Shown in pieces: positions 30,371 through 43,228 of a stretch of DNA of 64,000 bases. A program made the translations under genes and the position numbers. This stretch comes from Apiospora phragmitis (taxonomy: Eukaryota > Ascomycota > Sordariomycetes > Amphisphaeriales > Apiosporaceae): contig JAQQWL010000006.1 of assembly GCA_038363925.1 (NCBI GenBank), positions 42,501 through 106,500 of the forward strand. The letters are read 5' to 3'. Within the stretch, counting starts at the first letter, position 1. Every line of letters begins with the position of its first letter. The notes under the pieces were generated by a model. It saw only the letters and a program-made list of their open reading frames with translations. It searched no databases and was not told the DNA's origin.

Positions 30371-33300
30371 GTTGGCAGCAAAACAGGCGCAAATGGCGTG
30401 TGCTAGCTGTCCCGTCCAGCAGAATGGCGGCTTCCCGGCGAAGTCACGACGTCGATCCGGCTGTTACGGCTGCTAGCAATGGAAGGCGTAATGATACATG
30501 TAGGAAGTATAATAAATATGGTATGTGTCGACTGGTGGTGGAGCCCGATGGCCTTCGTGGAGTAAGACGGCCACTCCAGATCCCAGGGTCGATTAGTCCA
30601 GCGCACCCCCTCGTAATCGATTTTGACTAGAGCATGGGGTTTTGACTTTGAAGATGGCGATGGCGGCTCACATGCAAAGAGGCGGCACTAGTGTGTGTGA
30701 ATGAATGTAAGTCGGAAAGCCAGTTTCACACGACAGCTAGAATCGAAGACCGATATGTAATAGAGCAAAGTCGGGCGCCTGTCAACAAGGAGCGTAGTAG
30801 TCGAACGGACGGGGATGGGTATGTGACATTTGAGGCTGAGTTCGTTCTTTTTGGTAGGAGCTGATGTCAGCCCGTGCCGATGATGGGGTCAAATCCAGGA
30901 ACCAGCTGAAATTAGGGGCTAGATCACCAAGCCGTAAGGCGGAATGGGTGGAGATTGAGGCCCGCTGTTCTTGCTGTGCTGGGATGCTGGTCTTTCAATG
31001 CTCATGCAAAGCAGAGCTCAATGGCATGCGACGCAGCGATACGTTTGATAGCAGGGTGGTGCGTAAACACCCGGTCAGTGGAGGGAGAACAAAAAGTAGG
31101 TAAGAAGGAAGCAAGATGGCCAAAGTGAGATGAGAGAGCAGCTGAGCGCGACGAACGTCGTCGTACAGGACAATTGGGACAGAAAAAGAAAACCAGGGTT
31201 CGGTCAGTCGGCACTGTGGCCGGCCAGCGTGGGAGTGTGGGAGGCTTGCAGGTGGTGGTGATAAGCGAGATGGAGATTTTGGGGGGTTTCGAGTGCTTGA
31301 GCTATGGCTGTGTAAGCGGGTTGGTTGGTTGGTCAGGTATATTTGATGGCAGCCTATGAGACCCTAAGCAAAGCACGCACACCACGAAAATAAGCAGGTA
31401 TGCGCACACACACATATATATATGCACATAGACTCTGCATATAGGTCGACTCCGGAGAGGACGTTGGAATTGATGGGAGCGGTGAGATGAAATGATGCGC
31501 AATGGCAGTAGTTGAGTGCTGCATATACATACCTTTACTGTGGAAAACCAGCCGACGGCCCAGTCGAGCAACCGCCCTCGTGTGAATTTGGAGAAAGGAG
31601 ACTATCACTGTCAAGCGTCCGTCCACGTTTGCGGCGTGTTTGATAATATAAGCCGGAAGGGCAATGGGATGATGATGGCCAGAGTCCAGACTGCCGGTGA
31701 GCCCCAAGCAAGCGAAGTTTCCTATTGGCCGGAACTCAGATATTTCCCCTCAACTCAACCTTATATGTGATCGAGGGTACCAAGCGGGAGTCGTATTTGA
31801 CGATATAAAGTTCCGAAGATGTTTCTGGCCTACGGTGCGAATGACTCTCGCCCGCAGCTGTGGCAGCAGTGGTCGTCGTAGATCATAGATTGATAGCATG
31901 TGCGATACGTGCAATGCGTGCGACGGTGAGAAAGAGTGGCTGGATATGTGGTTGGTTCGTGGGCTCATAATAGACAAAAACCAACAGGGCCGGCGGTCCA
32001 AACTAACCTAACCTTGGTGGGGGCGATGCCAGCGACTCCTGCAGTGAGGAGTGCTGCAGTGAGTAGTGCAGCGCAGTCAATAAAGCAGCGAATCGCTTTC
32101 GTTCCCACGCGCGCAGACTTTTATTAGGAATGGCTGGTCCCGGGTTCTTGCCCAATGCCAGTAACCCGAATAAGCCGAGAGGGGGGCAAGGGGGCAAGCA
32201 GTTATTAGTTGAGCTGACCGTTATATTCGAGAGGAATCGCTGATCAACATGCAAAATGCCATGTATGAACAGCCGAGATTGCTGAGCACGTCGTTGGGTG
32301 CAGGCTCATCAAACACCACTACATCGTCACCACACCATGGCTATTTGGTAATCTTGATTGTGCAATGTGCGTGGCTGGCTCTCCTCGTTCTCGAGGTTGA
32401 GGAATTCCAGTAGCGGATGGATAGTTGATACGAGCTGCGTATTAGGTCTGCAGTCTGCAGGTTAGTGTTCCATAGCTTCAATTCGTAGTCGTATTGATGG
32501 TGTTGGGTTGATAGCTTTTACGGCGGGGCAAGGGCGGTGCGGTAGGTAGCTGGCTGTAGCCTGTAGCCTGCTTTGCGCAACCATTGCTATGTATGATGGA
32601 CGGGAAAGCGTCATGGATTGTACGTACCAAGCATGAACTCAGCCGAACTTGTGAATGATTTGGCACGTTCGTCGCGGAGCCGTTTCGCTCGAGTCTGAGT
32701 CGCGAGATATGGTTTCTTATGATACAACGGGGGACAAAAGGGAAACCAATGGTATTAATTCAACTATCCGCGTCGAACCGTGGACTTGGAAGCCAGAAGA
32801 GAAGGCGATTTCATCTCGGCATCTTGTTGTCAATCAAATCGTTTCTGCTCGACTACAAAACTTGTTTCGGGGCGGACGGCTCTCGTCTTGGTGAACCTTC
32901 CCTGGTTTCTTGTATCATCTCACCAATTTCACAGAGCATAGTCGGGGAATCGGACTGTAATTCGGGTGTTTCGCAAAGGCTGTTCTGGTCGGCGAGCGCT
33001 GATCAGTCAGCTCTGGTCTCTTGAGTTGCGCCGGCTGCCGAGAGTATGGAATCCCAGAGACTGTGCCGTCGTCGACCTGGCCGAACAAGTAGCGGGCAGC
33101 AAATAGTCTTCTAGAAAACGCGTGACCCTCGTTCTAAATCCACAGTCATGGTCAAGGGCTTCATTTTTGGCCTTGCTGCTAACCACATCCATCAAGTCAG
33201 CCGTTCCCCCCACTTCAAGGGGCACAAGGCCTGAACAGTGAAAAGTCCGAAACCCGTCTGCAATCGAGTCTTTCCCTGCAGGGGAGTACATATCAGGAGG

Positions 33301-34167
33301 AGGCACTATTACATAACCTACCATAAGCACTATGTACATCAAATATGCATGTACGGATACGCAACACATGCATACATTCATACTGCCGACAGGCCGAGGT
33401 GTAACTTGTGCAGCTTACGGAGTACAGGCGGCCAAGTCATTGTGCAGTGCTGGAACAGCTGTCCTAGAATGGAGCATGGAGCCTATGTGGTTCATCTCAA
33501 GTCCTACCTATTGACATATACAAGGCAACGTAGTCCCAAGTGATGACATCAAATCCATCATTGATGCCCTTGCCTCTCTCCCTCTCTCTCCTTTCCAGAT
33601 GGAGGAGCTCAGAGCCTCCACCGATATCCGCCTTGCTGCGAACCAGTCCGTCCAGGAATAGCACCCCTTGGTTTCATCAATCTACATATACTCTAACACA
33701 GCCACCCGCATTCAGAGCCAATTCTGGTAATTGACCAGATTCCTGACATCTCAATAGAGCATTTGTAGGCTGGTAATGTAGCTTTTTGCGTGGGTCCAGG
33801 CCCATGTGTCAAGCACGTCAAGTACCGGAGTGGGGGGTCTTCCACGTTTCTAGCTGTTCTGTTTTTTTAGTGGGTATGTTGCTAGTTGTGATAGTGTGAG
33901 ACCCCCGCCAGGCCTGCACTATTTCCAGGCTAGCTGTGCAGGCCTGGCCTGCTATGCCTGCTCTACTGCACGAGGCTGTTGCCGGCCGCTCCAGCTACTT
34001 ACAAGCAACAAGGAAAAGGATAACCTACACCGCGACTCGACTCGATTCGTTTTCGGGTCAATCAATAGATCGATCCATCTGTCCATCCCATCTGATCGCG
34101 CGGCATCGGCAATTGCTCGACAAAAGAGCGAGCCCATTCTGAGTCGATTCAGGGCCTTCCTGGCGCC
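30371..34167. other. Gene-free stretch of 3.8 kb
   Basis: No supported gene on either strand. It holds short AC/AT dinucleotide runs (about 31406-31428) and a CAGTGAG-type short repeat near 32040-32070. Confidence 0.4.
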
Positions 34168-35667
34168 ATGCTCATCTCATCCGGCCATAGCGAGCGACAC
34201 CACAGCCAAACCTTGGTCCGCGCCTTTGTAATATGGAAGTCCATCCTGCTGCTGGTGGTCGTCGGCAGTAGCCTCGGCGGCCCGCCCTACGACACCTCCA
34301 CCACCCTCTTGTCCCAGCGCGCCCTAGACTTCAACGAGTCCGCCCTCGACCTGGGTACCAAGTTGACTCGCTGGGACGCCATCTACTTCGTCCAAAATGC
34401 CCGCCGAGGCTACCTTTTCGAGCAGGAATGGGCTTTTGGCTCCGGCATGCCCTTCCTCATCTCGACCGTCATCCAATGTAAGTCGTCCCCTCCCCATTCA
34501 TTATTCTCCTCGGCTCTCGTGCATTCCACAACACAATGACACGAACTCATGAGATTGCTGACTTTTTTGCTTACTGCTTGGTTCCTCAGCATTCGCATAT
34601 CTTGGGATTGAGCCAACCAGCCAATGGGAATCTCTAGTCGGCATCTGCATCGCTCACGCATCACACTTGCTGTCGGTTCTTGTGCTGTACCGTCTAGGAC
34701 TGAGGATCTGGAAAGACCCCAAGACCTCGCTTGTGGCGGCTCTGCTGCACATCGTGTCCCCGGCCGGCATTTTCCTGTCAGCCCCTTACCAGGAAAGCCC
34801 TTTTGCCCTGCTCTCTTTTCTGGGCTACCTGCTCTTGGCACATGGATGTCTCGGGCACTCCCGGTCCATCCGGAAGGATGCGGCCATCGTGAGTTCGGGC
34901 ATCGTGTTTGGCCTGGCCACCCTGTTCCGCAGTAATGGATTGCTGAGCGGCGTGTCCTTCGCTGTATTCGCCCTGGCTGAGCTGCACCGTCTGGCTACCA
35001 CGTCCATGTGCATGGTCAACGTCCGGCGCTTGGCTGCGCTGGGGGTTGGCGGTATATCCGTGGCCATGGGCTCCTTGGTTCCACAGACCCTTGCTTACCA
35101 AAAATTCTGTACCGAGTCTTCCGGGGCGGCAACCATAAGACCCTGGTGCCAGAAAATTCTGCCTAGCATTTACACCTTTGTTCAGGAGAAGTACTGGTAA
35201 GTCCGAGTCCGATCGGGCTTCGTTAGGTCGCGCGCTTTATGCTCACCTGTCCGTTTAGGAACGTTGGTCTTTTCCGATATTGGACCCCAGGTAACATCCC
35301 GCTCTTCCTCTTGTCAGTCCCCGTGCTCTTCCTGATAATGAAATCCGGCCTGGAAACCCTTCTGCCTCGGCGAAGAATGATAGCGCCCGAGGCGAGGTCA
35401 GCTGCTCTACAGCTACCACTGGATACGACGCTGTTTGTGGGCGCCATGGCCCTGTCGCAAGTGATCCTCACCATGTTGGCAATCACAACCTACCACATCC
35501 AGATTATCACTAGGATAGCCTCGGCGTACCCCCTTTGGTATTGGTGGCTTGCTGGCCAACTCCAGCAGGATACGACTGCTAAATTTGGAGGTGGCGTCGT
35601 CGTCTTCATGGTCATGTACGCTTCCATCCAAGGGGCCCTTTTCGCCTCCTTCCTGCCCCCAGCATGA
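34168..35667 (+). CDS. GPI18: GPI mannosyltransferase 2 (PIG-V/Gpi18)
   Basis: Exons 34168-34477, 34590-35196 and 35259-35667 (introns GTAAGT...CTCAG and GTAAGT...TTTAG) give an intact 441-residue protein, the usual family length. The family adds the second mannose to the GPI anchor core in the ER membrane. Supporting stretches are LTRWDAIYFVQNARRGYLFEQEWAF near the N-terminus (the luminal WD..YF....GY..E..FAF-type motif of PIG-V), then LHIVSPAGIFLSAPYQESPFALLSFLGY, LFRSNGLLSG, and the C-terminal WNVGLFRYWTPGNIPLFLL and TRIASAYPLWYWWLA. About eight or more hydrophobic segments are present. The start is the ATG that opens the frame before the first hydrophobic helix. Confidence 0.92.
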
Positions 35668-36299
35668 GAGTAGCGTAAATCCAGTTGTTAATACAAGTAC
35701 TTATCCATTCATTTATATGGCCCTCTGAACACGAGCCATGTTCCCAGCCTCTCAACGAATTTTCAGGATAGCACAATTGTGAGTCGCGAGCCGCAGTCCC
35801 CATGATCTGGTGAAAGTCACACCAGACCGGGCTTCATACAACCAAAATCTCCGAGGCTATTACTTGTAGAACGATCACAGATTCCGCATATACATTACTG
35901 CGAATCTATTTCTATCCCACTGACGTAGCCAATTGCTCTCTACTCTTTCTAGCGACATTCACATGGCTCCTAGAACTTTCAATCGGCCGTGGGATGTAGC
36001 AACAGTGATTGACAACGGCCCATTCCTCCCGCTCACGTATTCCCGACGGAATTTTCAGGGCATCCCTTCCCCGGGTGCAAGATATGTATTTTCTCTCCAT
36101 TCATAGCCCATCATCCCTCCAGTCCCATGTTTGGGCTCCAGCGCCAGACCGATTATGACTATGATGAGGTGCTACTTCCTGGCTTACTCGACAACGGAGT
36201 AGGTAGAGACGGCACAACTTGGCTTGGCTGCCGCAGCAACCACCCTGTCCCAGCTAAAGAAGCTTCCGGTAGTGAGAGCATTGTAGAATCCCTCGCACC
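35668..36299. other. Intergenic; possibly very degraded rDNA toward the right
   Basis: No gene seen. The minus strand near 36150-36300 shows weak residual resemblance to LSU rRNA past the 36300-36447 fragment, but I cannot establish it by eye. Confidence 0.3.
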
Positions 36300-36447
36300 T
36301 CACGTTGACCCTCGCGCGTATAGTTCTCGCGCAACGCCTATCCTACGTCCTTACCGATGGTACATGTGTTCATCATGGAGCCCATCGACTTATCGAAGGA
36401 TCAAAAAAGCGACGTCGCTATGAAAGCTTGGCCGCCACAAGCCAGTT
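36300..36447 (-). rRNA. 28S rRNA relic, segment after the group I intron
   Basis: The minus strand from 36447 reads AACTGGCTTGTGGC, then CATAGCGACGTCGCTTTTTTGAT, which is LSU sequence directly following the ACCACAGGGAT site. Similarity is strong for about 57 nt and then weakens, with CGGTAAG..CGT.GGAT and AACGTGAG still recognisable to about 36300. Confidence 0.75.
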
Positions 36448-36880
36448 CCGTACTACCAGCCACATCATACACACTGCCCCGTCGGGTCTTCCCTACGTAG
36501 GGCTTTAGCCGACAGCACCGTCTCCGGTGGGCGTAGCTCGTACCTTAAGCAGCAGGCTTGCAAGTTGCAGCCTGCCACCAACACCCTTAGCGAGCGTTGA
36601 ACCGCCGAACTTGACACTGGGTGGAAAAGCCAGCGCATTGAGCCCAGTCGGCTGCGGATTGTCTCTATTCGTCAGATTTCTACGAACCCTTGACAATAGG
36701 GGGGCATTATAGGGGGGTGTTACCCTCTATAACCGTACTGCCGACCTCACGAGAGTTTCCCGCATCTAGGTGCTTTGCCCGGCCTTTACGGCTGCTACGT
36801 CACCTAATAGCAATACGCCTAAACGTGATTAAGACGCACCGGACTAGGCCTGCTTATTACACAGGCCTGGGACTAGTTTA
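36448..36880 (-). other. Group I (IC1-type) intron at the LSU ACCACAGGGAT|AACTGG site
   Basis: 433 nt separate two adjacent LSU segments: ...ACCACAGGGAT ends at 36881 and AACTGGCTTG resumes at 36447, with a G as last intron base. On the minus strand the intron holds core elements of nuclear group IC1 introns: GCGGGAAACTC (36753-36763 region), GACAATCCGCAGCC (36663-36650) and GGTTCAACG. P7 is proposed as GCTCG (36595-36591) with CGAGC (36540-36536), in place of the common GACTA/TAGTC. The site corresponds to the known L2449 insertion position. There is no homing-endonuclease ORF. Confidence 0.75.
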
Positions 36881-37112
36881 ATCCCTGTGGTAACTTTTCT
36901 GGCACCTCCTAGCCTCATATTTCGAGGGACTAAAGGATCATTAGGCCACACTTTTATCACTGGAAATCAAAATCAAGGGGGGTTTTCTCCCTTTTGTTCT
37001 ACTGGAAATTTCTGTTCTCTATGAGCCCCCCCTAAGGTCAGGATACTCGCGTTATGGCTCACCAGATGTGCCGCCCCAGCCAAACTCCCCCACCTGACAA
37101 TGTCTTCAACTG
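36881..37112 (-). rRNA. 28S rRNA relic, segment before the group I intron
   Basis: Minus strand 37112-36881 reads GACATTGTCAGGTGG, GAGTTTGGCTGGGGCGGCAC, GGGGCTCATAGAGAACAG, CTTGATTTTGATTTCCAGTG, AAAGTGTGGCCTA, TCCTTTAGTCCCTCG, GCCAGAAAAGTTACCACAGGGAT. This is the fungal LSU peptidyl-transferase region with scattered substitutions and small indels. Homology stops near 37112. Confidence 0.85.
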
Positions 37113-40100
37113 CTTCTACCGTGTGCTGTATGGGAACCCATCAGTGCATGCTCACGAACTTCTACCTCCCACCTGCTAGTATGTTGCTGCAAGCATGAAG
37201 GGGTGTTGTGACCCGGTTTCTGAACTCGCTACCGACCTACTACCAAGACACAACTGCATGCTTGCAGATATTGACACAGCAGTTTGCCTGAATAACTAGC
37301 AAAGGGGATACTCATGGAGCCGACAGAGTGATGACAATCATCTCCCCACCGCTGCTGCAATAGCGTGAGGTGAATTTCCTCTGCGTGACGGTCAGAGAAT
37401 GGGAGGGTCATTCTAAGTGGTTATGGGCGTTATGCTGGGAAAGACTAAACGCGTATGATGATCACTTGGTGAAATGCGATGACAAAGTGGTTTCCTCCTA
37501 ACGGGACTTGGAAGACCAGAATGTTGGATCTCGTGTGACTTCATGTTTCCCACCTGCACTTCTTCCCTTGAAACCGGCGCGCGGAGATGAAGCCGATCTT
37601 GCCTAGTCCAAAGTTGAAACTTGTAGTCTATACCATGTAGTCCAGTTAGCTATTGTAAGTATATTAGGGTTATATTCGCGAGTAGAGGAAACTATCACAG
37701 GCAGCTCGGATTCGAGTCTTGACTCCTCTCCGGAGCCTCTTGGGCCAGACTTCCGGGGCGCGGCGGCTCACCTTTCTATTAACTGATGATGAGTTGTATT
37801 GGACGAAACTCCTAGGTCCAACTAACACATCTACTTCTCCATGAGTCCCTAATCATGTGCATCACTGCGAAGGCAGCCGCAAGCGCAAGTTACATACGAC
37901 TCTGACTTGGCAATTGCAGATCTCGTAGGAGATCGGGCAGTTTCAAAAGGCGAGTAGATTTTTGGTCTGTATCATGTTTAGATAAACTTACCGTGTTTCT
38001 TATGCAAACTAGCCCCGGGGTAGATCCTTTAGGCAGAGCTGAAAACAAGCATTACCAGTAGAAACTCTAATTTCAGCTCTTCGGATGTATTATAGTATGT
38101 GTCCAGTATTCCACCGAGTGCGTCGGTAGTTAATCTTATTGTCTATCATCGGTATGCAGAGAGCGTATGTCAAGGGCGGCCGTTGATTCTGCTTATGTCC
38201 AACTAGTTTCATAGCACACTAGTATAACCAGAATCGGATTCTGAAATATAAAACTACAGCCCGAGTATGCTTGGGGCGGGTATCGGCACCGATGCTGAGT
38301 ATTTCCTCCAGGGTTCATATGGGCCAGATGTCCGGGTTATAGGCAAAGCAGTGTCATGTGTACGCAGATTAGGAAAGACCGAAAACAGTTTAAGATGAAG
38401 TATAAATAAGCGGGATTGCGATTGGGACTACGATCTTTTCAAGTTAAGGATAACCCGGGTCCTGACGATCTATATTCGGTAGTTCCGAGTAGGTCATACA
38501 AAACCCGAAGGATAATGTACATAATTACTGACAATGAGCCACCTGATCAAGAGATCCCGGGTCGCCATGAGCTCAGCTGCTTTGCGACGACATGATGATC
38601 GACTTAAGTCATGCCTTCATGCAGAGGCAGCTTCCTTGCAAGCGAGCAAGAGCCCACCGGCTCCAGTTGATAGTGTCGCGACAGCACACGCACCTACATA
38701 TCGCGAGGCTGTCTCTGCCCCGACCGTGATGCATCGGTCCCACCAGGCGAACTATACGTGGTCGAGTCCGCCAACTACGTATGTACGAGTCTTGCTCGAA
38801 TGATATTCAAAAGGGAAATGGGGTGTTCTCTGGCATTGAACACTCGAGTTCTTTTATCTACATAGTGCTTACCTTTTTAATTCCGCACTCGGAAGGTGAA
38901 GGACAAGGAAGACCTGGCCAAGCCATGTGTGCAATGGGTCTCTGCAAGCTAAGGACTTGTTAAATTAAGTATTGATTCTGGGATGTCCCCTTCAGGCTAC
39001 TTGAGTCCCCTACGAAGTTACCAATGGTGCGATGCCCTTCCATACAACGTGCCTGCGCTCTTACTTGATCATATGGGCGCGAACCCTGTTCAGCCCTTCC
39101 TCTGCTCGGCATTTTCATCCGTTCAACGACTACCTTATTACAAGTAGCGCAACGGCAAAGCTGAGATAGGTAGCCGCGTGCCGGTGCCTGAGACTTGCGA
39201 TGACTACTAACGGTCTTTAGTGTGTATTGGAGGTAATGGCTGGTGTTCCATTAACGGTGGCCGGCCGAGTTGCGACCGGCTCGGTGCAATTCCAGACGTT
39301 GCTTATTAGAAATGAAGCAGAAGAAGCTGACTAGTTAGCCCTGCAACTTGAGCAAGAGAGGAGAGAGAGGGAAAGGGAGCCAATGAGGGAGAGAGAGAGA
39401 GAGGGAGGGAGGGAGAGAGGGCGGCTAAACTCATCACGTACATAAGGTTACCTACTACCACCACTAGAGAAAGACAGATCTGCAGAACTGTTCGCCCGGA
39501 TGGACGCAAACTCCCCGATGCCACATTCCGTTACCAGCGACCAAGTAGTGTTGGTTCGCAGGGCTGGCGAGAAGACGGACGGAAGGAAGGCGTCAATGTT
39601 TCCTGATCGGATTTCCCTCCTAACCTTATATCTGGGATAGCAGAGGGGGGGGGGGGTCAAGGGGTTACATCGCAGTTACAGAGCTCCCAGCGTCGTATCC
39701 GTGCGCGCCCCTTGGCTCGGGGGGGCCAGAGGGCCTAGATTTGGAGACTAACACCGCGGGAAACACGGAAGGAAGCGGGAAGGACTGTTTTGTGGCTGAT
39801 AAGTCTATTCGTAACTCAACTACTGGTTATTAGTTTCAGTACTGTACCACAGCACATGGCTTTGAACTATTGGCCTTTTCTTTTTTCCCGAGAAGACAAG
39901 TGTGGCAGCCTGAGGCGGCTCCGTTGGCATTCCGTCTTCTTTTCCAGACCAGACGAACTGGAACAGTTGCGTCGGCGCTTTTCCTGACTCGTATCTTGAG
40001 ATTTCGGCTATTGGCGAATCACTGTTCGGATGCGGATCACCAATAGTCTCCCGTTGGCGGTAGGGGACCCTGAAGAGTAGTGGCAAGCGGGAGCCCAAGA

Positions 40101-41651
40101 GAGACGCAGCCACCAACCACCAAGAAGGCGCGCCGGGACCTGCAATGCAACCCCGAGATCTGTTTCGTCTTGTTTCCCCGACGAGTTGTGAAGCTTGCGG
40201 CGATGCAAAGATGTGTGCAAACAAAGTACCGGGTTTTGCGCTCAGGCCCCTTCTACCCGTGCTACCCCGGCCGTTACAGGAAGTGTGTACAGCCACTACC
40301 AACGTCGTAATAAGTGTTGACTTGTAGTGCCGGTTGGCCTTCCATTCCCTCAAAGATTTTCACTCTTCCCGCACTGCCCGTGACAGCCTTGGACAGCAGG
40401 GTTTCAGGGCTTCTTTTCAGGTCTGATTGGTATTTGGGTGTGACATACCCGGCCTTCAGAGCGCGGGGCTTCGACAAGAGTAACATGAATGATGGGTGGT
40501 CAGATCGATGTTGCCTGACTCGCTGGTGAGGCTGATTGGTGTTATTGAGGTTCAAAGCGTTCGCACATTATCTGACGATACGTGCAATCGGGTGTGGCTT
40601 GAAATCCGCAAGGTGTCTGTCCCTCTATCTTCATGTAATTAATATATGCGTTACTTTGGTGGATGTGGTCATTCCTCCTCGATCCTCCTGTTACCCAAAG
40701 TTGGTAATTATTAGCGGAAAACGTTGCGAATAATAGCTAGTCGTACTCCATGACCGTATTCACTGTACTTCATAACAACATCAGCAGGATAGGTAGCAAT
40801 GGGATAGAGAGGACCCAGTCGATCTCCATTTCGCTCTTTTCCATTGATCTGACGTGCAGGCGCTGTCTGTCCCCGACACCTGAATGTCTACTGCAGGTAA
40901 GAAGAGTGTGCTGCGAGCAAAAGAAAAAGCACGAGGTTTTGTATTGTTATTCGCAGTCCAAAAGCACGCACGCATGTATCAATGTAGGTCACTGACAAGT
41001 AATGCTCTGACCACCGGTTTGCCCGTATGATCAACGTTCCGCGAACTGCACAATCAATCGCAGATGCGATCGACTACCAAAGCTCGTTCAATTGCGGGGT
41101 CTGACGCGGGGCAGAAAAGAAACATCCAACCTATATCTAACAGTTAACATTTCCTCCCACGAGAAGGAATAAGAGAGAGATGGCCAAAGACTGAAGGCTG
41201 AAGCCAGGGAACCTGCTGCTTGGGAATTCCACCAAGGCAGAACTCAAGGCTAGGCTACTAGTCTTGTATCAAAAAACGTATGAGGCTTTGGCAAACCTCG
41301 AACTGCCTACCGTTTTAGTACGTCACTTCCGGCTGGCTACCGGCCAGGGGGCCCCAAACCTGCAGAATGCCAGGATACATACTCGATTTGCTCAATCGCG
41401 GATTGATCGCCGACAGCATACGGGGCGGGGTTCCCCTGAAGGCGGCATGCAGCAGGGAATCAATAAGTATCCAGCCATCTCGGCATTCAACAGAGTATGA
41501 GCGAAGAGAGAAATAGAAGGGCAGATTGCAATTTCCATCACTGATGCCTTCCTTACCTGGCCATCACTCCCATCGAATCTGATATATATCTTCAGGTTGA
41601 ACGGCAACCCGGAAAGAGAAAGAAGAGAAAAAAAAGGAAACTCAGGACAGT
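37113..41651. other. Gene-free stretch of 4.5 kb
   Basis: No supported gene. A purine tract (GAGA-rich) lies at about 39353-39421 and a poly-G run near 39647-39656. The last part is the promoter of the rhodopsin-like gene. Confidence 0.4.
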
Positions 41652-43228
41652 ATGGAAGCCAGCAACCGAGCCACCATGGCGCCCCAGGATATCGACCACT
41701 CGCTCGACCACGAGGGGCGGATAAAGGAAATCATCACCATCCTCGTCGTCTTCAGCGCCGTGTCCACCATTGTTGTGGCCCTGCGCATCCACACCCGTGC
41801 CAAACTACTCCGGAGTTTCGGCATCGACGATGCCGTCATCATCGGCGCTCTGATACTCACCATCGGCTCCGCCGTCGCCATTGGCCTTGGTAGGTCACTC
41901 GCACACACACCCATCATCTTGATATTCTTGATGGTACACCTGCTGCTGCCCCGATGAGCGATGATACTAACTGATGTTTTTCCATTCCAGAGGGCACGTT
42001 TGGCCTCGGCACGCATACATGGATTCAACCCCTTGAGGACTTCATTCCGTACATGAAGGTATGATACTTCTCTCATCGACATGTCCCTATCCGTGATGAG
42101 AACAAGAACTCCGAGAAAGAACGAAAACTAACAAGACCTCACTCCGGCTCCACTAGTCCTTCTACGTCTCCATCATCCTCTACAACGTCGGCCTGTGCCT
42201 GATCAAGGTCTCGATCCTCCTGCAGTACCGCCGGATCTTCACGCAGAAGCTGACGCAGTGGATGGCGGGCGGCCTCCTGGCCTTCATGCTGGCCTGGACC
42301 GTCACGCTCTCGGTGCTGCTGCCGCTGGTGTGCTACCCGGTGGACAAGTTCTGGGAGCCGGCGCGGCCGGGCTCCTGCGTGGACCAGCTGGCGGTGTGGT
42401 ACGTCATGGCCGGCGTCAACATCGTGACCGACTTCGCCATCTTCATCATCCCGCTGCCCGTCATCAAGTTGCTGCAGCTGCCGACCAAGCAGAAGATGCT
42501 GCTCGTCGTTGTATTTGGCCTGGGTCTCTTGTAAGTTCAATCTCTACCGCCACCATGACAAAACCTTTTGCTCACAACCCTACCCTAACAGCACCTGCAT
42601 CATCTCCTGCCTCCGGATCCGGACCCTGAAGATGGCCTCCCTCACCAAGGACCCCAACTGGGACAACACGGACGCGGCGCTCTGGTCCTTCATCGAGCTC
42701 TGCATCGGCGTGCTGACGTCGAGCCTGCCGACGTTGCGACCCCTGATCGCGGCCGCCCTGCCTCGCGCCTTCGGCGCCAGCGGCAGCGGCCGGCGCGGGT
42801 ACCAGGACTACAGCGGGGGCGAGTACGGGTCCCGCGCCTTCGACGGCGGCAGCCTGGCGCGAAAGAGCAGAGGGCCGCTGCCGCACCCCAAGTCCTCCTC
42901 GCTCTCGTCTGACAGCGTCGAGGAGCTGAACCAATACCAATACGGCAGCGGCAACAACAACAAGGACATCGAGCTCGCCATTGGAGGGAACAACTTCGAC
43001 AGGCACAGTGGGGGCGGGGGCGGCCGCGGCGACGTCATGCCCGGGTACAGCGTTAACGTGTCTTGCGACCACGACAGCTTCGAGCTGCAGAAGCCGGCGG
43101 CGGCGGCTCCTCTTCCGCCGAGGGGTGCGGGCGGTGCGAAACGGACCAACTCGCAAAAGGGAAACGGCATCATGGCGACGACGACGGTGACGCGGGAGTA
43201 CGAGCCGTCGATTAGGAACGTGCTATAA
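41652..43228 (+). CDS. Fungal rhodopsin-domain integral membrane protein (PTH11/SAT4-like, 7TM)
   Basis: Exons 41652-41889, 41991-42058, 42157-42530 and 42592-43228 join in phase into an intact 438-residue protein. Introns begin GTAGGT, GTATGA and GTAAGT, and a TACTAAC branch site precedes the first acceptor. Seven hydrophobic segments occupy about residues 25-330. Family motifs are VVALRIHTRAKLLRSFGIDDAVII, EGTFGLGTHTW, SILLQYRRIF, CYPVDKFWEP..PGSCVDQ with the paired loop Cys, NIVTDFAIFIIPLPVI, and DPNWDNTDAALWSFIELCIGV. The last 160 residues form a Gly/Ser/Asn-rich cytoplasmic tail. The family is widespread in Pezizomycotina; some members are receptor-like, but the ligand here is unknown. 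An alternative start is the methionine nine codons in (41676). Confidence 0.92.

Noticed and set aside
34410..35631. Minus-strand frames opposite the PIG-V gene
   Set aside because: They are shadows; the plus strand has matching splice sites and a recognised family along its whole length.
38534..38803. Possible small protein of 89 residues
   Set aside because: No start context, homology or neighbouring exon supports it; its composition is unremarkable.
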